Shown piece by piece: positions 21,224 to 33,711 of a stretch of 64,000 nucleotides of DNA; position 1 is the stretch's first letter, and the number at the start of each line of letters is the position of its first letter. The stretch lies in contig OX344764.1 of assembly GCA_947034895.1 (NCBI GenBank), positions 48,899,348-48,963,347 on the forward strand, in the 5' to 3' direction. The DNA is from Rhytidiadelphus loreus (Eukaryota > Streptophyta > Bryopsida > Hypnales > Hylocomiaceae). The notes under the pieces were generated by a model that searched no databases, had not been told where the DNA came from, and was given only the letters and a program-made list of their open reading frames with translations. Position numbers and translations under genes: made by a program.

Positions 21224-21482
21224 TATTGAGATTACAAAGTACTTCAATGGAAGAAAGGCTTTACTTAGATGGTAGGAAGATACCAAACCCCATGAGGGGG
21301 TTGAACATATAAGGTAGAAGCCTTTCACTAGTTAACCACAAACCATGTGGGATAACTAACCTCAATGGGCTGCCTTTGACTACAAGCAATACCCAACAGA
21401 CTCTAAGTCTAACTAAGAGTCTAATGCTACTCCTAGGACTGAATGTACATAGTCTACACTAATATGTACATGATCTTCAACA
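21224..21482 (-). repeat. LTR 1 (3' LTR, diverged)
   Basis: 259 bp with several substitutions and small indels against the others (for example CATGAGGGGGTTGAACATATAAGG). It is probably the oldest copy in the nest. It borders host DNA at 21223. Confidence 0.85.
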
Positions 21483-22015
21483 CTCCCACTTTGTGAGTGG
21501 TCTGAGGCTCGAAAGGTCCAACTTCTCAATCTAGTTTTGGTATTGGGGCTACCAAAGGGCCTTGGTCAGCACATCAGCAACCATAGCTTGGGTAGGCACA
21601 TACTTGAGGTGAATCACCTCACAAAAGCCATGCAAAGTCACATGGGCACCTCCAAGTTGCAACTTTAATCCAAATGTGCCTTGAAGGTACGTCATCACCC
21701 TCTTGACTTCTGCCCAAGGCTTTGGGCTATACTTGGACATTTGTTGACTCACAACAACCATTCGGAACGCCAAATCAGCCCTTGTGCCTACTATGGCATA
21801 CATCAAGAAACCCATCGCAGCCTTGTAAGGCACACCTTGCATTTCAGCCCTCACCTCTTGAACTCCACTCCAATCCATAGTTCAACTCTCCAAGATCACT
21901 CCTCTCATACTCCTTCTTGAGCATGGTCAACTCCCACTTCCTTGCATCTTCGCAACGCAACACCTCTCCAAGTGTAGATGGATCTCCAAAGAAAACCACA
22001 TTCGCTTGTTCTTCA
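21483..22015 (-). pseudogene. Copia pol remnant with internal deletions
   Basis: Reverse-oriented pieces of RNase H, RT (MQGVPYKAAMGFLMYAIV) and the linker before RT are joined with large deletions, and substitutions are frequent. It is cut at 22015 by LTR 2. Confidence 0.8.
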
Positions 22016-22271
22016 TGTTGAAGAACATGTACATATTGTTGTAGACTATGTACATTCAGCCCTAGGAGTAGTGTTAGACTCTTAGTTAGCCTTAGAGTCT
22101 CTTGGGTATTGCTTGTAGTCAAAGGCAGCCCATGGTGTTTAGTTATCCCATAATGTATGTGGATAACTAGTGAAAGGCTTCTACCTTATGTTCAACCCAC
22201 TCAAGGGGTTTGGTATCTTCCTACCATCTAAGTAAAGCCTTTCTTCCATTGAATACTTTGTAATCTCAATA
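22016..22271 (+). repeat. LTR 2 (5' LTR)
   Basis: 256 bp, followed at once by the primer-binding site. The left flank is CTTCA; no matching target duplicate was found on a downstream plus LTR. Confidence 0.9.
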
Positions 22272-22780
22272 GGTTATGGGCCCACGCACTTGGAGTTGCG
22301 TTTGAGGGAGAAGTTCAAATCATTTGGAGGAGATCTTGGAGCTTGGGGAGCAACTAGCCATTTGTCACTTTGTCACCTACAAACCATATGGTGTAAGTCA
22401 AAAACAAAAACAAACTTTGGAGTGAATTTTTTTTTACAAAAGAAGCAAGTGTTTTGTTCTTTTCTTGGACATTTGTTGGCTGGTTTGTGAGGTTTTGAGT
22501 ACATTTTGGGTGTGAGTTTGCTCATGGTAGTAATCAGACCTAGTGAGGGCTGATTTGTGCTCCAATTTTGAATTGTGCTCTTGTGAGATTTGTGGAGCCC
22601 ATTAGGGTTCTTTTGTGTTTTGGTGAACCAACTAGGGTTGTTGGAGACCAATGTTGTCCTTGTGGTGTGAATTGTGAGTAGTAGCTCCATCTAGGGCTGA
22701 TTGCAAGTCTTGAGCTTCTTAGGGTGTGGAGTACCCAATTTGGGAGGAGCATTGGAAGTGTGTTTGCTGATTGGAAGTAG
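22272..22780 (+). mobile_element. Copia primer site and truncated leader
   Basis: Starts with GGTTATGGGCCCAC. The untranslated leader has an internal deletion (about 190 bp missing against 28799-29500) and is cut by LTR 3 at 22781. Confidence 0.85.
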
Positions 22781-23036
22781 TATTGAGATTACAAAGTATT
22801 CAATGGAAGAAAGGCTTTACTTAGATGATAGGAAGATACCAAACCCAATGAGTGGGTTGAACATAAGGTAGAAGCCTTTCACTAGTTATCCACATACATT
22901 ATGGGATAACTAAACACCATGGGCTGCCTTTGACTACAAGCAATACCCAAGAGACTCTAAATCTAACTAAGAGTTTAACACTACTCCTAGGGCTGAATGT
23001 ACATAGTCTACAACAATATGTACATGATCTTCAACA
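22781..23036 (-). repeat. LTR 3 (3' LTR)
   Basis: 256 bp, minus oriented. Left flank GAAGTAG belongs to the leader of the LTR 2 element. Counterpart of LTR 8, 8,515 bp further right, but with six differences from it. Confidence 0.9.
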
Positions 23037-23697
23037 CTCCCACTTTGCAAGTGGTCAAAGGCGCGAAGGCCCATCTTCTCAATCAAGTTTTGGTGTTGTG
23101 GCTTCCCAAGGGACTTGGTCAGCACATCAGCAACCATTGCTTGGGTAGGCACATACTTGAGCTCAATCACCTCAGCCTCCACTCGTTCACGAATGAAATG
23201 GTGTTGCACATCAATGTGCTTCGTCCGAGAGTGGTGGGTGGGATTCTTGGCCAAAGCAATGGCTCCTTGGTTGTCACACAAGATTTGTGTGCTCTCCACT
23301 TGGACAAGGCCAACATCAGCCAAGAGTTGCCTCAACCAAATGGCCTCCTTGGTGCATTGGCTCATGGCCATGTATTCCGCCTCCGTTGTAGAAAGAGCTA
23401 TGGTGGGCTGCCTCTTGGAATTCCAAGTAATGGCACCCACTCCAAGCATAAACACGTAACCGGTGGTGGATCTCCTATCCGCCTCATCACCCGCCCAATC
23501 CGCATCACAAAAGCCATGCAACTTCAGCCCATTGGCACCTCCAAGTTGCAACTTCAGCCCAAGTGTGCCTTGAAGGTACCTCATCACCCTCTTCACCGCA
23601 GCCCAATGCTTGGGGCCATACTTGGAGGTGTGTTGACTCACAACACTCAGCGGAAAGGCCAAATCAGGCCTTGTGGCTACCATGGCATACATCAAAC
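23037..23697 (-). pseudogene. Copia RNase H fragment (reverse)
   Basis: Encodes the 3' end of pol: LHGFCDADWAGDEADR, LSTTEAEYMAMSQ and CDNQGAIALAKNP. It is intact in frame but cut at its RT side by LTR 4 (junction CATCAAAC|TATTGAG). Confidence 0.85.
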
Positions 23698-23953
23698 TAT
23701 TGAGATTACAAAGTATTCAATGGAAGAAAGGCTTTACTTAGATGGTAGGAAGATACCAAACCCCTTGAGTGGGTGGAACATAAGGTAGAAGCCTTTCACT
23801 AGTTATCCACATACATTATGGGATAACTAATCACCATGGGCTGCCTTTGACTACAAGCAATACCCAACAGACTCTAAGTCTAACTAAGAGTCTAACACTA
23901 CTCCTAGGGCTGAATGTACATAGTCTACAACAATATGTACATGATCTTCAACA
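23698..23953 (-). repeat. LTR 4
   Basis: 256 bp between a reverse and a forward pol fragment. Flanks CAAAC and GAAGG do not match, so this is not a simple insertion. Confidence 0.9.
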
Positions 23954-24874
23954 GAAGGAGTATGAGATGACGGATCTTGGAGAGTTGAAGTATTGCCTTG
24001 GAGTGGAGTTCAAAAGGGATAGGGCTGCCCGCACCATCACTATGAGCCAACGCAAGTACCTTGGAGAGATTCTCAAGAGGTTCAACATGGAGGAGTGCAA
24101 AGCCATAGGTACACCACTTGAGAGTCATGGGAAGTTGCCCAAGCTCACGGATGCTGAATTTGAAGAGGTGAGGGCTGAAATGCATGGTGTGCCTTACAAG
24201 GCAGCGGTAGGTTGCTTGATGTATGCCATGGTAGCCACAAGGCCTGATTTGGCCTTTCCGGTGAGTGTTGTGAGTCAACACACCTCCAAGTATGGCCCCA
24301 AGCATTGGGCTGCGGTGAAGAGGGTGATGAGGTACCTTCAAAGCACACTTGGGCTGAGGTTGCAACTTGGAGGTGCCAATGGGCTGAAGTTGCATGGCTT
24401 TTGTGATGCGGATTGGGCGGGTGATGAGGCGGATAGGAGATCCACCACCGGTTACGTGTTTATGCTTGGAGTGGGTGCCATTACTTGGAATTCCAAGAGG
24501 CAGCCCACCATAGCTCTTTCTACAACGGAGGCGGAATACATGGCCATGAGTCAATGCACCAAGGAGGCCATTTGGTTGAGGCAACTCTTGGCTGATGTTG
24601 GCCTTGTCCAAGTGGAGAGCACACAAATCTTGTGTGACAACCAAGGGGCCATTGCTTTGGCCAAGAATCCCACCCACCACTCTCGGACGAAGCACATTGA
24701 TGTGCAACACCATTTCATTCGTGAACGAGTGGAGGCTGAGGTGATTGAGCTCAAGTATGTGCCTACCCAAGCTATGGTTGCTGATGTGCTGACCAAGTCC
24801 CTTGGGATGCCACAACACCACAACTTGATTGAGAGGATGGGCGTTCGCGCCTTTGACCACTTGCAAAGTGGGAG
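23954..24874 (+). pseudogene. Copia RT C-terminus plus RNase H fragment (forward)
   Basis: Starts inside RT (KEYEMTDLGELKYCLGVEF) and runs to the polypurine tract. The frame stays open from an ATG in the antisense of LTR 4 (23847) through to a stop in LTR 5 (24944). This gives a chimeric 365-aa frame without gag, protease, integrase or the YVDD motif. Confidence 0.85.
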
Positions 24875-25131
24875 TGTTGAAGATCGTGTACATATTGTTG
24901 TAGACTATGTACATTCAGCCCTAGGAGTAGTGTTCGACTCTTAGTTAGACTTAGAGTCTCTTGGGTATTGCTTGTAGTCAAAGGCAGCCCATGGTGTTTA
25001 GTTATCCCATAATGTATGTGGATAACTAGTGAAAGGCTTCTACCTTATGTTCAACCCACTCATTGGGTTTGGTATCTTCTTACCATCTAAGTAAAGCCAT
25101 TGAATACTTTGTATACTTTGTAATCTCAATA
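24875..25131 (+). repeat. LTR 5 (3' LTR)
   Basis: 257 bp. Lacks TTTCTTC near its end and has a small GTATACTTT duplication. Confidence 0.9.
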
Positions 25132-25196
25132 AGTCTAATGCTACTCCAAGGGCTGAATGTACATAGTCTACAACAATATGTACATGATCTTCAACA
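25132..25196 (-). repeat. LTR 6, truncated
   Basis: Only the 65 bp next to the polypurine tract remain, abutting LTR 5. Confidence 0.85.
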
Positions 25197-28100
25197 CTCC
25201 CACTTTGCAAGTGGTCAAAGGCGCGAAGGCCCATCCTCTCAATCAAGTTTTGGTGTTGTGGCTTCCCAAGGGACTTGGTCAGCACATCAGCAACCATAGC
25301 TTGGGTAGGCACATACTTGAGCTCAATCACCTCAGCCTCCACTCGTTCACGAATGAAATGGTGTTGCACATCAATGTGCTTCGTCCGAGAGTGGTGGGTG
25401 GGATTCTTGGCCAAAGCAATGGCTCCTTGGTTGTCACACAAGATTGGTGTGCTCTCCACTTGGTCAAGGCCAACATCAGCCAAGAGTTGCCTCAACCAAA
25501 TGGCCTCCTTGGTGCATTGGCTCATGGCCATGTATTCCGCCTCCGTTGTAGAAAGAGCTATGGTGGGCTGCCTCTTGGAATTCCAAGTAATGGCACCCAC
25601 TCCAAGCATAAACACGTAACCGGTGGTGGATCTCCTATCCGCCTCATCACCCGCCCAATCCGCATCACAAAAGCCATGCAACTTCAGCCCATTGGCACCT
25701 CCAAGTTGCAACTTCAGCCCAAGTGTGCCTTGAAGGTACCTCATCACCCTCTTCACCGCAGCCCAATGCTTGGGGCCATACTTGGAGGTGTGTTGACTCA
25801 CAACACTCACCGGAAAGGCCAAATCAGGCCTTGTGGCTACCATGGCATACATCAAACAACCCACCGCTGCCTTGTAAGGCACACCATGCATTTCAGCCCT
25901 CACTTCATCCAATTCAGCATCCGTGAGCTTGGGCAACTTCCCATGACTCTCAAGTGGTGTACCTATGGCTTTGCACTCCTCCATGTTGAACCTCTTGAGA
26001 ATTTCTTCAAGGTACTTGCGTTGGCTCATAGTGATGGTGCGGGCAGCCCTATCCCTTTTGAACTCCACTCCAAGGCAATACTTCAACTCTCCAAGATCCG
26101 TCATCTCATACTCCTTCTTGAGCATATCCTTCACTTCAAGCATCTTGGTCATGCTACTTGCAAGGAGGATCAGATCATCCACATAGAGGATCACAATCAC
26201 CAAATGCTCACCACTTTGCATGGTGTACAAAGAGTGATCAGCATAGCCTCTTTGGAAGCCCTTCCTTGCAAACATAGCATCAATATCCCTATACCAAGCT
26301 CTCCCCGATTGCTTCAATCCGGGAAGGGCCTTCTTCAACTTGCACTTGAGATGCCCTTGGCCTTCTTGCACAAAGCCTAGGGGCTGATCCATGTAGATGA
26401 CCTCCTCCAACTTGGGGTTGAGAAAGGCCGTCTTCACATCCATTTGGTGCATCTCCAAGTCCATGGCTGCCCCAATACTCACAATGCACCTAATGGTGCT
26501 AAACTTGGCAACGGGGGCAAAGGTCTCATTGAAATCCACCCCTTCCACTTGAGAAAACCCCCTAGCAACCAGCCTTGCCTTGTACCTCAAAATGTGACCC
26601 AAAGCATCCCTTTTGGTGGAGAAAACCCACTTACAACCCACACTTGATCTCTTGGAAGGGAGGGGTGCAAGATCCCATGTGCCTTTGTCAATGAGGGCCT
26701 TGTACTCCTCTTGCATGGCCAACTCCCACTTGCTTGCATCTTCACAATTCAGCACCTCTCCAAGTGTAGATGGATCTCCAAGGAAAGCCACATTGGCTTG
26801 ATCTTCCCTTTGTGGAGGAAGAATGTGATTCAGCCACCAATCTCCAAGGGGCTTGCGGGTCCTTGTTGGATAACGGGGCTCCTCCACGGTCTGATCTTGC
26901 TCTTCCATGGGCTGATCTTCATCTCCCGAGGGCTGATCATGCTCTTGCACCCTTGGTGAAGTGCTTGGAGAAGGAATTGCTGATCTCTTCACTTGGGGTG
27001 TGGCCACCTTCTTCTTGGGCTCCACCAAGTCTTCATCTTCCCCTCCTTGCTCTTGCTCTTCATCTTCATCTTCTAGGTGCACTCTTGGAGTTGTGCCCAC
27101 CTTTTGGGCTGGTCCTCCATTGCTCCCACTTGGGCTCATCTCCAAGAGCTTGGGATCAGCACCTCCATCCTCCAAGAAGGTCACATCTCGACTCTTGATG
27201 ATCTTCTTGCTCTCCACACACATCAGCCTATAAGCCTTGGTGCCCTCACAATAGCCAAGGAAAAGACACTTGATGCCCTTGGCATCCAACTTGGTCCTCT
27301 TGGCCCTTGGAACCAAGGCATAGGCAATGCACCCAAAAATGCGCATGTGAGACACATGGGGCCTAATCCCACTCCAAGCTTCTTGGGGTGTCATGCTTGT
27401 CAAGGCTTGTGTGGGGCACCGGTTCCTTGTATAAACCGCTGTAGACACCGCCTCACCCCAAAGCTCAAACTTCAGCCCTTGAGCATGAATCATGGACCTT
27501 GCCATCTCCACAATGGTGCGATTTGCACGCTCCGCTACGCCGTTTTGTTGAGGGGTGTAAGGTGCTGATGTGTGGTGCTCAATGCCATGGGCCTTCAAGG
27601 ACTCCTCAAAGGCCTTGGACACATACTCCCCTCCATTATCCGACCGCAGCACCTTCACCTTGCAATCTGATTGGGCCTCCACAAGGGCCTTCCAAGTCTC
27701 AAAACGCCCAAACACCTCACTCTTGCACTTCAGCATATACACCCACACCTTGCGTGAGAAATCATCAATAAATGTCACAAAATACCTTGCTCCTCCTATG
27801 GTGGTGGTCTTCATTGGCCCGCACACATCGGAATGCACAAGCTCCAATGGCTTGGTGGCCCGGGTTGCCCCATCCTTGGGGAAGGGCTGCCTTGCTTGCT
27901 TGCCCTCAATACACCCCTTGCACACCATAGAACTCCAATCATGCTTGCAAGAAGAGAGGTTCAGCCCCTTCACAAGGTGTTGGAGGCTCTTCATGCTCTT
28001 CACATTCAAGTGTCCAAGCCTCCTATGCCAAAGCTCCACAAGGTCTCCATGGGCTGATCCTTGGGCAACACATGCCAAGGAGGTGCCATTCACCTTGGTG

Positions 28101-28542
28101 AAGTGGAGGAGGTACAAATTGCCCTCACGAGGGGCTGATGCAATCAAGACTCCACTTGGTGACCTCACAACACAACCCACATTGTTAAAATGCACTTTCA
28201 AACCTCCCAAAGACAATTTGCTCACCGAAAGCAAGTTGGCATGCAACTTGGGGACATGGAGAGCCTCATGGATCTGAATCCTCTTGGTCTCCCCCTTCAC
28301 TTGCACCTCCACAATGATGGTCCCCATGCCAAGGGCCTCCACCATGCCATTGTCTCCCAAATAAATCTTCTTCCCCGAAATGGGTTGATAGGTGTGGAAG
28401 GCATCTCTATGGCTGGTCATGTGTTGAGTGGCCCCCGAATCCACAATCCATGTAAACATGGTGGCCTTGTCCCCTCCTCCTTGGGTGGCAAAAGCAAAAT
28501 CCTCCTCCTCCTCCTCTTTGGAGGCTTGGTGTGCACTCTCCT
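25197..28542 (-). pseudogene. Copia gag-C-terminus to pol (reverse), no lesions in frame
   Basis: From right to left it encodes the acidic gag tail, protease (WIVDSGATQHM), integrase zinc region (HRRLGH...CKGC), integrase core (DVCGPM, SDNGGEY, PQQNGVAER), RT (MDVKTAFLN, YVDDLILLAS) and RNase H. The reading frame is open, but its gag start is separated by LTR 7. Rejoining with 43253-44942 after removing the inserted element would restore one element body, as shown by the CTCCT duplicate. Confidence 0.9.
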
Positions 28543-28798
28543 TGTTGAAGATCATGTACATATTGTGGTAGACTATGTACATTCAGCCCTAGGAGTAGTG
28601 TTAGACTCTTAGTTAGCCTTAGAGTCTCTTGGGTATTGCTTGTAGTCAAAGGCAGCCCATGGTGTTTAGTTATCCCATAATGTATGTGGATATCTAGTGA
28701 AAGGCTTCTACCTTATGTTCCACCCACTCATTGGGTTTGGTATCTTCCTACCATCTAAGTAAAGCCTTTCTTCCATTGAATACTTTGTAATCTCAATA
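28543..28798 (+). repeat. LTR 7 (5' LTR of element F)
   Basis: 256 bp. Left flank CTCCT (28538-28542) is repeated at 43248-43252 after LTR 11, the only matching target-site pair found. It differs from LTR 11 at 3 of 256 sites by eye. Confidence 0.9.
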
Positions 28799-31295
28799 GG
28801 TTATGGGCCCACGCACTTGGAGTTGCGTTTGAGGGAGAAGTTCAAATCATTTGGAGGAGATCTTGGAGCTTGGGGAGCAACTAGCCATTTGTCACTTTGT
28901 CACCTACAAACCATATGGTGTAAGTCAAAAACAAAAACAAACTTGGGAGTGTATTTTTTTTTACAAAAGAAGCAAGTGATTTGTTCTTTTCTTGGACATT
29001 TGTTGGCTGGTTTGTGAGGTTTTGAGTACATTTTGCGTGTGAGTTAGCTCATGGTAGTAATCAGACCTAGTGAGGGCTGATTTGTGCTCCAATTTTGAGT
29101 TTGTGCTTAGAGGTGCACATTGGGAGCCCATTGAGGCTGATTGTGCACTTGGGTGCATTGTGGATTGTGATTTGGCAAATTGCAATCTAGTGAGAGTAAT
29201 TTGTGAGCCTTGGAAGCATTTCTTTTGTTGCTTGTGGCATTTGCCATCCATTGTGGGCTGATTAGTGCCCTTGTGAGTGTGTGAGGCGAATTAGTGGACT
29301 TGGTGAATCCAAGAGGTCTGAATTGTGCTCTTGTGAGATTTGTGGAGCCAATTAGGGTTCTTTTGTGTTTTGGTGAACCAACTAGGGTTGTTGGAGACCA
29401 ATGTTGTCCTTGTGGTGTGAATTGTGAGTAGTAGCTCCATCTAGGGCGGATTGCAAGTCTTGAGCTTCTTAGGGGGGGAGTACCCAATTTGGGAGGAGCA
29501 TTGGAAGTGTGTTTGCTGATTTGAAGTAGCACTTGCCCATGATGTGGATGTGGTGATTTTGAGCTTCATTAGGGTCTGAATTTGTGTTTAGAGGAGTCCT
29601 TGCACTTGTGAAGAGTGTTTGGTGGATCTTAGGGTGTGAAGGATCTTTGGAGGTGCTTGGAAGGGCTGATTGGTGTCATTTCAGCCCAATTGGCTTCCAA
29701 GTGCTTCATTGGAGGCTGAATTGAGTTTGTGAACTCTTGGAGACACATTGGAGGCTGCCAACAAGTGGGAGGTGCTCCATCATGGCATCAAGTGGAGGAG
29801 AAGGCGTGCGCATCATTGACAAGTTCAATGGGGAGAACTTTGACATGTGGAAGTTCAAGATGGAGATGATCCTTGCGGAGAAGGACTTGTGGGAGGTGGT
29901 GGATGGGAGTGAGGAGGCTCCAAGTGCAGATGCTGATCTAAACACCAAGAAGGCGTTTGAGAGGAAGGAGAAGAAGGCCTTTGCTCTCCTTGCCATCAAC
30001 CTTGTGGACCGGCAAATTGCACAGCCCAAGCAAGGACCAGCCCAAGCATGGACCACCCTTTGCAACATCCATGAGACCAAGAGCCTCTCCAACATCCTCT
30101 TTCTTAGGCGCAAGTTCTTCACTAGCAAGATGCAAGACGAGGATGACTTGTTGGACCATGTCAACAAGATCAAGGCCCTTGCGGATGAGTTGGCTTGTTT
30201 GGAAGCACCCGTGACGGATGGAGATATGGTGATGACCTTGTTGGAGAGCTTGCCACCTTCTTATGAGTTCCTCATCACCGCATTGGAGACAAGGCCTATG
30301 AAGGAGCTAACCATGGAGTTTGTCACGGCACGCTTGATGCATGAGGTGACCAAGCGCAAGGAGAATGAGTCCCAAGGAGAGGGATCAGCCCTTGTGTCAA
30401 GACATGGCAAAGGAGGCAACACCAAGGAGTTCAAGGAGACAAGGACATGCTTCAAGTGTGGCAAATCAGGCCACATTGCTAGGCATTGCAAGGTCAGCCA
30501 AGCCAAAGGCAAGGAGAGTGCACACCAAGCCTCCAAAGAGGAGGAGGAGGAGGATTTTGCTTTTGCCACCCAAGGAGGAGGGGACAAGGCCACCATGTTT
30601 ACATGGATTGTGGATTCGGGGGCCACTCAACACATGACCAGCCATAGAGATGCCTTCCACACCTATCAACCCATTTTGGGGAAGAAGATTTATTTGGGAG
30701 ACAATGGCATGGTGGAGGCCCTTGGCATGGGGACCATCATTGTGGAGGTGCAAGTGAAGGGGGAGACCAAGAGGATTCAGATCCATGAGGCCCTCCATGT
30801 CCCCAAGTTGCATGCCAACTTGCTTTCGGTGAGCAAATTGTCTTTGGGAGGTTTGAAAGTGCATTTTAACAATGTGGGTTGTGTTGTGAGGTCACCAAGT
30901 GGAGTGTTGATTGCATCAGCCCCTCGTGAGGGCAATTTGTACCTCCTCCACTTCACCAAGGTGAATGGCACCTCCTTGGCATGTGTTGCCCAAGGATCAG
31001 CCCATGGAGACCTTGTGGAGCTTTGGCATAGGAGGCTTGGACACTTGAATGTGAAGAGCATGAAGAGCCTCCAACACCTAGTGAAGGGGCTGAACCTCTC
31101 TTCTTGCAAGCATGATTGGAGTTCAATGGTGTGCAAGGGGTGCATTGAGGGCAAACAAGCAAGGCAGCCCTTCCCCAAGGATGGGGCAACCCGGGCCACC
31201 AAGCCATTGGAGCTTGTGCATTCCGATGTGTGCGGGCCAATGAAGACCACCACCATAGGAGGAGCAAGGTATTTTTTGACATTTATTGATGATTT
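28799..31295 (+). pseudogene. Copia element F, leader to start of integrase
   Basis: Primer site at 28799, leader to the gag ATG at 29782 (MASSGGEGVRIIDKFNGENF). Then gag with zinc knuckle CFKCGKSGHIARHC, protease VDSGATQHM and the integrase zinc region. It is cut at 31295 inside FIDDF by LTR 8, giving a chimeric tail that stops at 31386. gag carries QPKQGPAQAW where the 38,910 copy has HIRHCKGPAQAW, so the two 5' halves come from different elements. Confidence 0.9.
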
Positions 31296-31551
31296 TATTG
31301 AGATTACAAAGTATTCAATGGAAGAAAGGCTTTACTTAGATGGTAGGAAGATACCAAACCCAATGAGTGGGTGGAACATAAGGTAGAAGCCTTTCACTAG
31401 TTATCCACAAACATTATGGGATAACTAAACACCATGGGCTGCCTTTGACTACAAGCAATACCCAAGAGACTCTAAGGCTAACTAAGAGTCTAACACTACT
31501 CCTAGGGCTGAATGTACATAGTCTACAACAATATGTACATGATCTTCAACA
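31296..31551 (-). repeat. LTR 8 (3' LTR)
   Basis: 256 bp, inserted in F after GATTT. Confidence 0.9.
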
Positions 31552-32212
31552 CTCCCACTTTGCAAGTGGTCAAAGGCTCGAAGGCCCATCTTCTCAATCA
31601 AGTTGTGGTGTTGTGGCTTCCCAAGGGACTTGGTCAGCACATCAGCAACCATAGCTTGGGTAGGCACATACTTGAGCTCAATCACCTCAGCCTCCACTCG
31701 TTCACGAATGAAATGGTGTTGCACATCAATGTGCTTCGTCCGAGAGTGGTGGGTGGGATTCTTGGCCAAAGCAATGGCTCCTTGGTTGTCACACAAGATT
31801 GGTGTGCTCTCCACTTGGACAAGGCCAACATCAGCCAAGAGTTGCCTCAACCAAATGGCCTCCTTGGTGCATTGGCTCATGGCCATGTATTCCGCCTCCG
31901 TTGTAGAAAGAGCTATGGTGGGCTGCCTCTTGGAATTCCAAGTAATGGCACCCACTCCAAGCATAAACACGTAACCGGTGGTGGATCTCCTATCCGCCTC
32001 ATCACCCGCCCAATCCGCATCACAAAAGCCATGCAACTTCAGCCCATTGGCACCTCCAAGTTGCAACTTCAGCCCAAGTGTGCCTTGAAGGTACCTCATC
32101 ACCCTCTTCACCGCAGCCCAATGCTTGGGGCCATACTTGGAGGTGTGTTGACTCACAACACTCAGCGGAAAGGCCAAATCAGGCCTTGTGGCTACCATGG
32201 CATACATCAAAC
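31552..32212 (-). pseudogene. Copia RNase H fragment, second copy of 23037-23697
   Basis: Same content and same cut site as the copy 8,515 bp to the left, with several scattered substitutions. Confidence 0.85.
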
Positions 32213-32468
32213 TATTGAGATTACAAAGTATTCAATGGAAGAAAGGCTTTACTTAGATGGTAGGAAGATACCAAACCCCTTGAGTGGGTGGAACATAAGG
32301 TAGGAGCCTTTCACTAGTTATCCACATACATTATGGGATAACTAATCACCATGGGCTGCCTTTGACTACAAGCAATACCCAACAGACTCTAAGTCTAACT
32401 AAGAGTCTAACACTACTCCTAGGGCTGAATGTACATAGTCTACAACAATATGTACATGATCTTCAACA
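32213..32468 (-). repeat. LTR 9, copy of LTR 4
   Basis: Same unusual flanks (CAAAC, GAAGG) as LTR 4; one difference seen. Confidence 0.9.
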
Positions 32469-33389
32469 GAAGGAGTATGAGATGACGGATCTTGGAGAGT
32501 TGAAGTATTGCCTTGGAGTGGAGTTCAAAAGGGATAGGGCTGCCCGCACCATCACTATGAGCCAACGCAAGTACCTTGGAGAGATTCTCAAGAGGTTCAA
32601 CATGGAGGAGTGCAAAGCCATAGGTACACCACTTGAGAGTCATGGGAAGTTGCCCAAGCTCACGGATGCTGAATTTGAAGAGGTGAGGGCTGAAATGCAT
32701 GGTGTGCCTTACAAGGCAGCGGTAGGTTGCTTGATGTATGCCATGGTAGCCACAAGGCCTGATTTGGCCTTTCCGGTGAGTGTTGTGAGTCAACACACCT
32801 CCAAGTATGGCCCCAAGCATTGGGCTGCGGTGAAGAGGGTGATGAGGTACCTTCAAAGCACACTTGGGCTGAGGTTGCAACTTGGAGGTGCCAATGGGCT
32901 GAAGTTGCATGGCTTTTGTGATGCGGATTGGGCGGGTGATGAGGCGGATAGGAGATCCACCACCGGTTACGTGTTTATGCTTGGAGTGGGTGCCATTACT
33001 TGGAATTCCAAGAGGCAGCCCACCATAGCTCTTTCTACAACGGAGGCGGAATACATGGCCATGAGTCAATGCACCAAGGAGGCCATTTGGTTGAGGCAAC
33101 TCTTGGCTGATGTTGGCCTTGTCCAAGTGGAGAGCACACAAATCTTGTGTGACAACCAAGGGGCCATTGCTTTGGCCAAGAATCCCACCCACCACTCTCG
33201 GACGAAGCACATTGATGTGCAACACCATTTCATTCGTGAACGAGTGGAGGCTGAGGTGATTGAGCTCAAGTATGTGCCTACCCAAGCTATGGTTGCTGAT
33301 GTGCTGACCAAGTCCCTTGGGATGCCACAACACCACAACTTGATTGAGAGGATGGGCGTTCGCGCCTTTGACCACTTGCAAAGTGGGAG
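32469..33389 (+). pseudogene. Copia RT/RNase H fragment, copy of 23954-24874
   Basis: Appears identical by eye; open in frame with the antisense of LTR 9. Confidence 0.85.
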
Positions 33390-33711
33390 TGTTGAAGATC
33401 GTGTACATATTGTTGTAGACTATGTACATTCAGCCCTAGGAGTAGTGTTCGACTCTTAGTTAGACTTAGAGTCTCTTGGGTATTGCTTGTAGTCAAAGGC
33501 AGCCCATGGTGTTTAGTTATCCCATAATGTATGTGGATAACTAGTGAAAGGCTTCTACCTTATGTTCAACCCACTCATTGGGTTTGGTATCTTCTTACCA
33601 TCTAAGTAAAGCCATTGAATACTTTGTATACTTTGTAATCTCAATAAGTCTAATGCTACTCCAAGGGCTGAATGTACATAGTCTACAACAATATGTACAT
33701 GATCTTCAACA
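33390..33711. repeat. LTR pair, copies of LTR 5 (+) and truncated LTR 6 (-)
   Basis: 33390-33646 plus and 33647-33711 minus, with the same deletion and small duplication as LTR 5. Confidence 0.88.

Noticed and set aside
23847..24944. 365-aa frame as a functional reverse transcriptase gene
   Set aside because: Lacks the RT active-site half; it begins in antisense LTR sequence and is a fragment between LTRs.
25157..26380. Long plus-strand frames (up to 496 aa) opposite copia pol at 24-27, 33-37 and 55-60 kb
   Set aside because: They are antisense shadows of pol and repeat with every pol copy; the sense strand carries all recognisable motifs.
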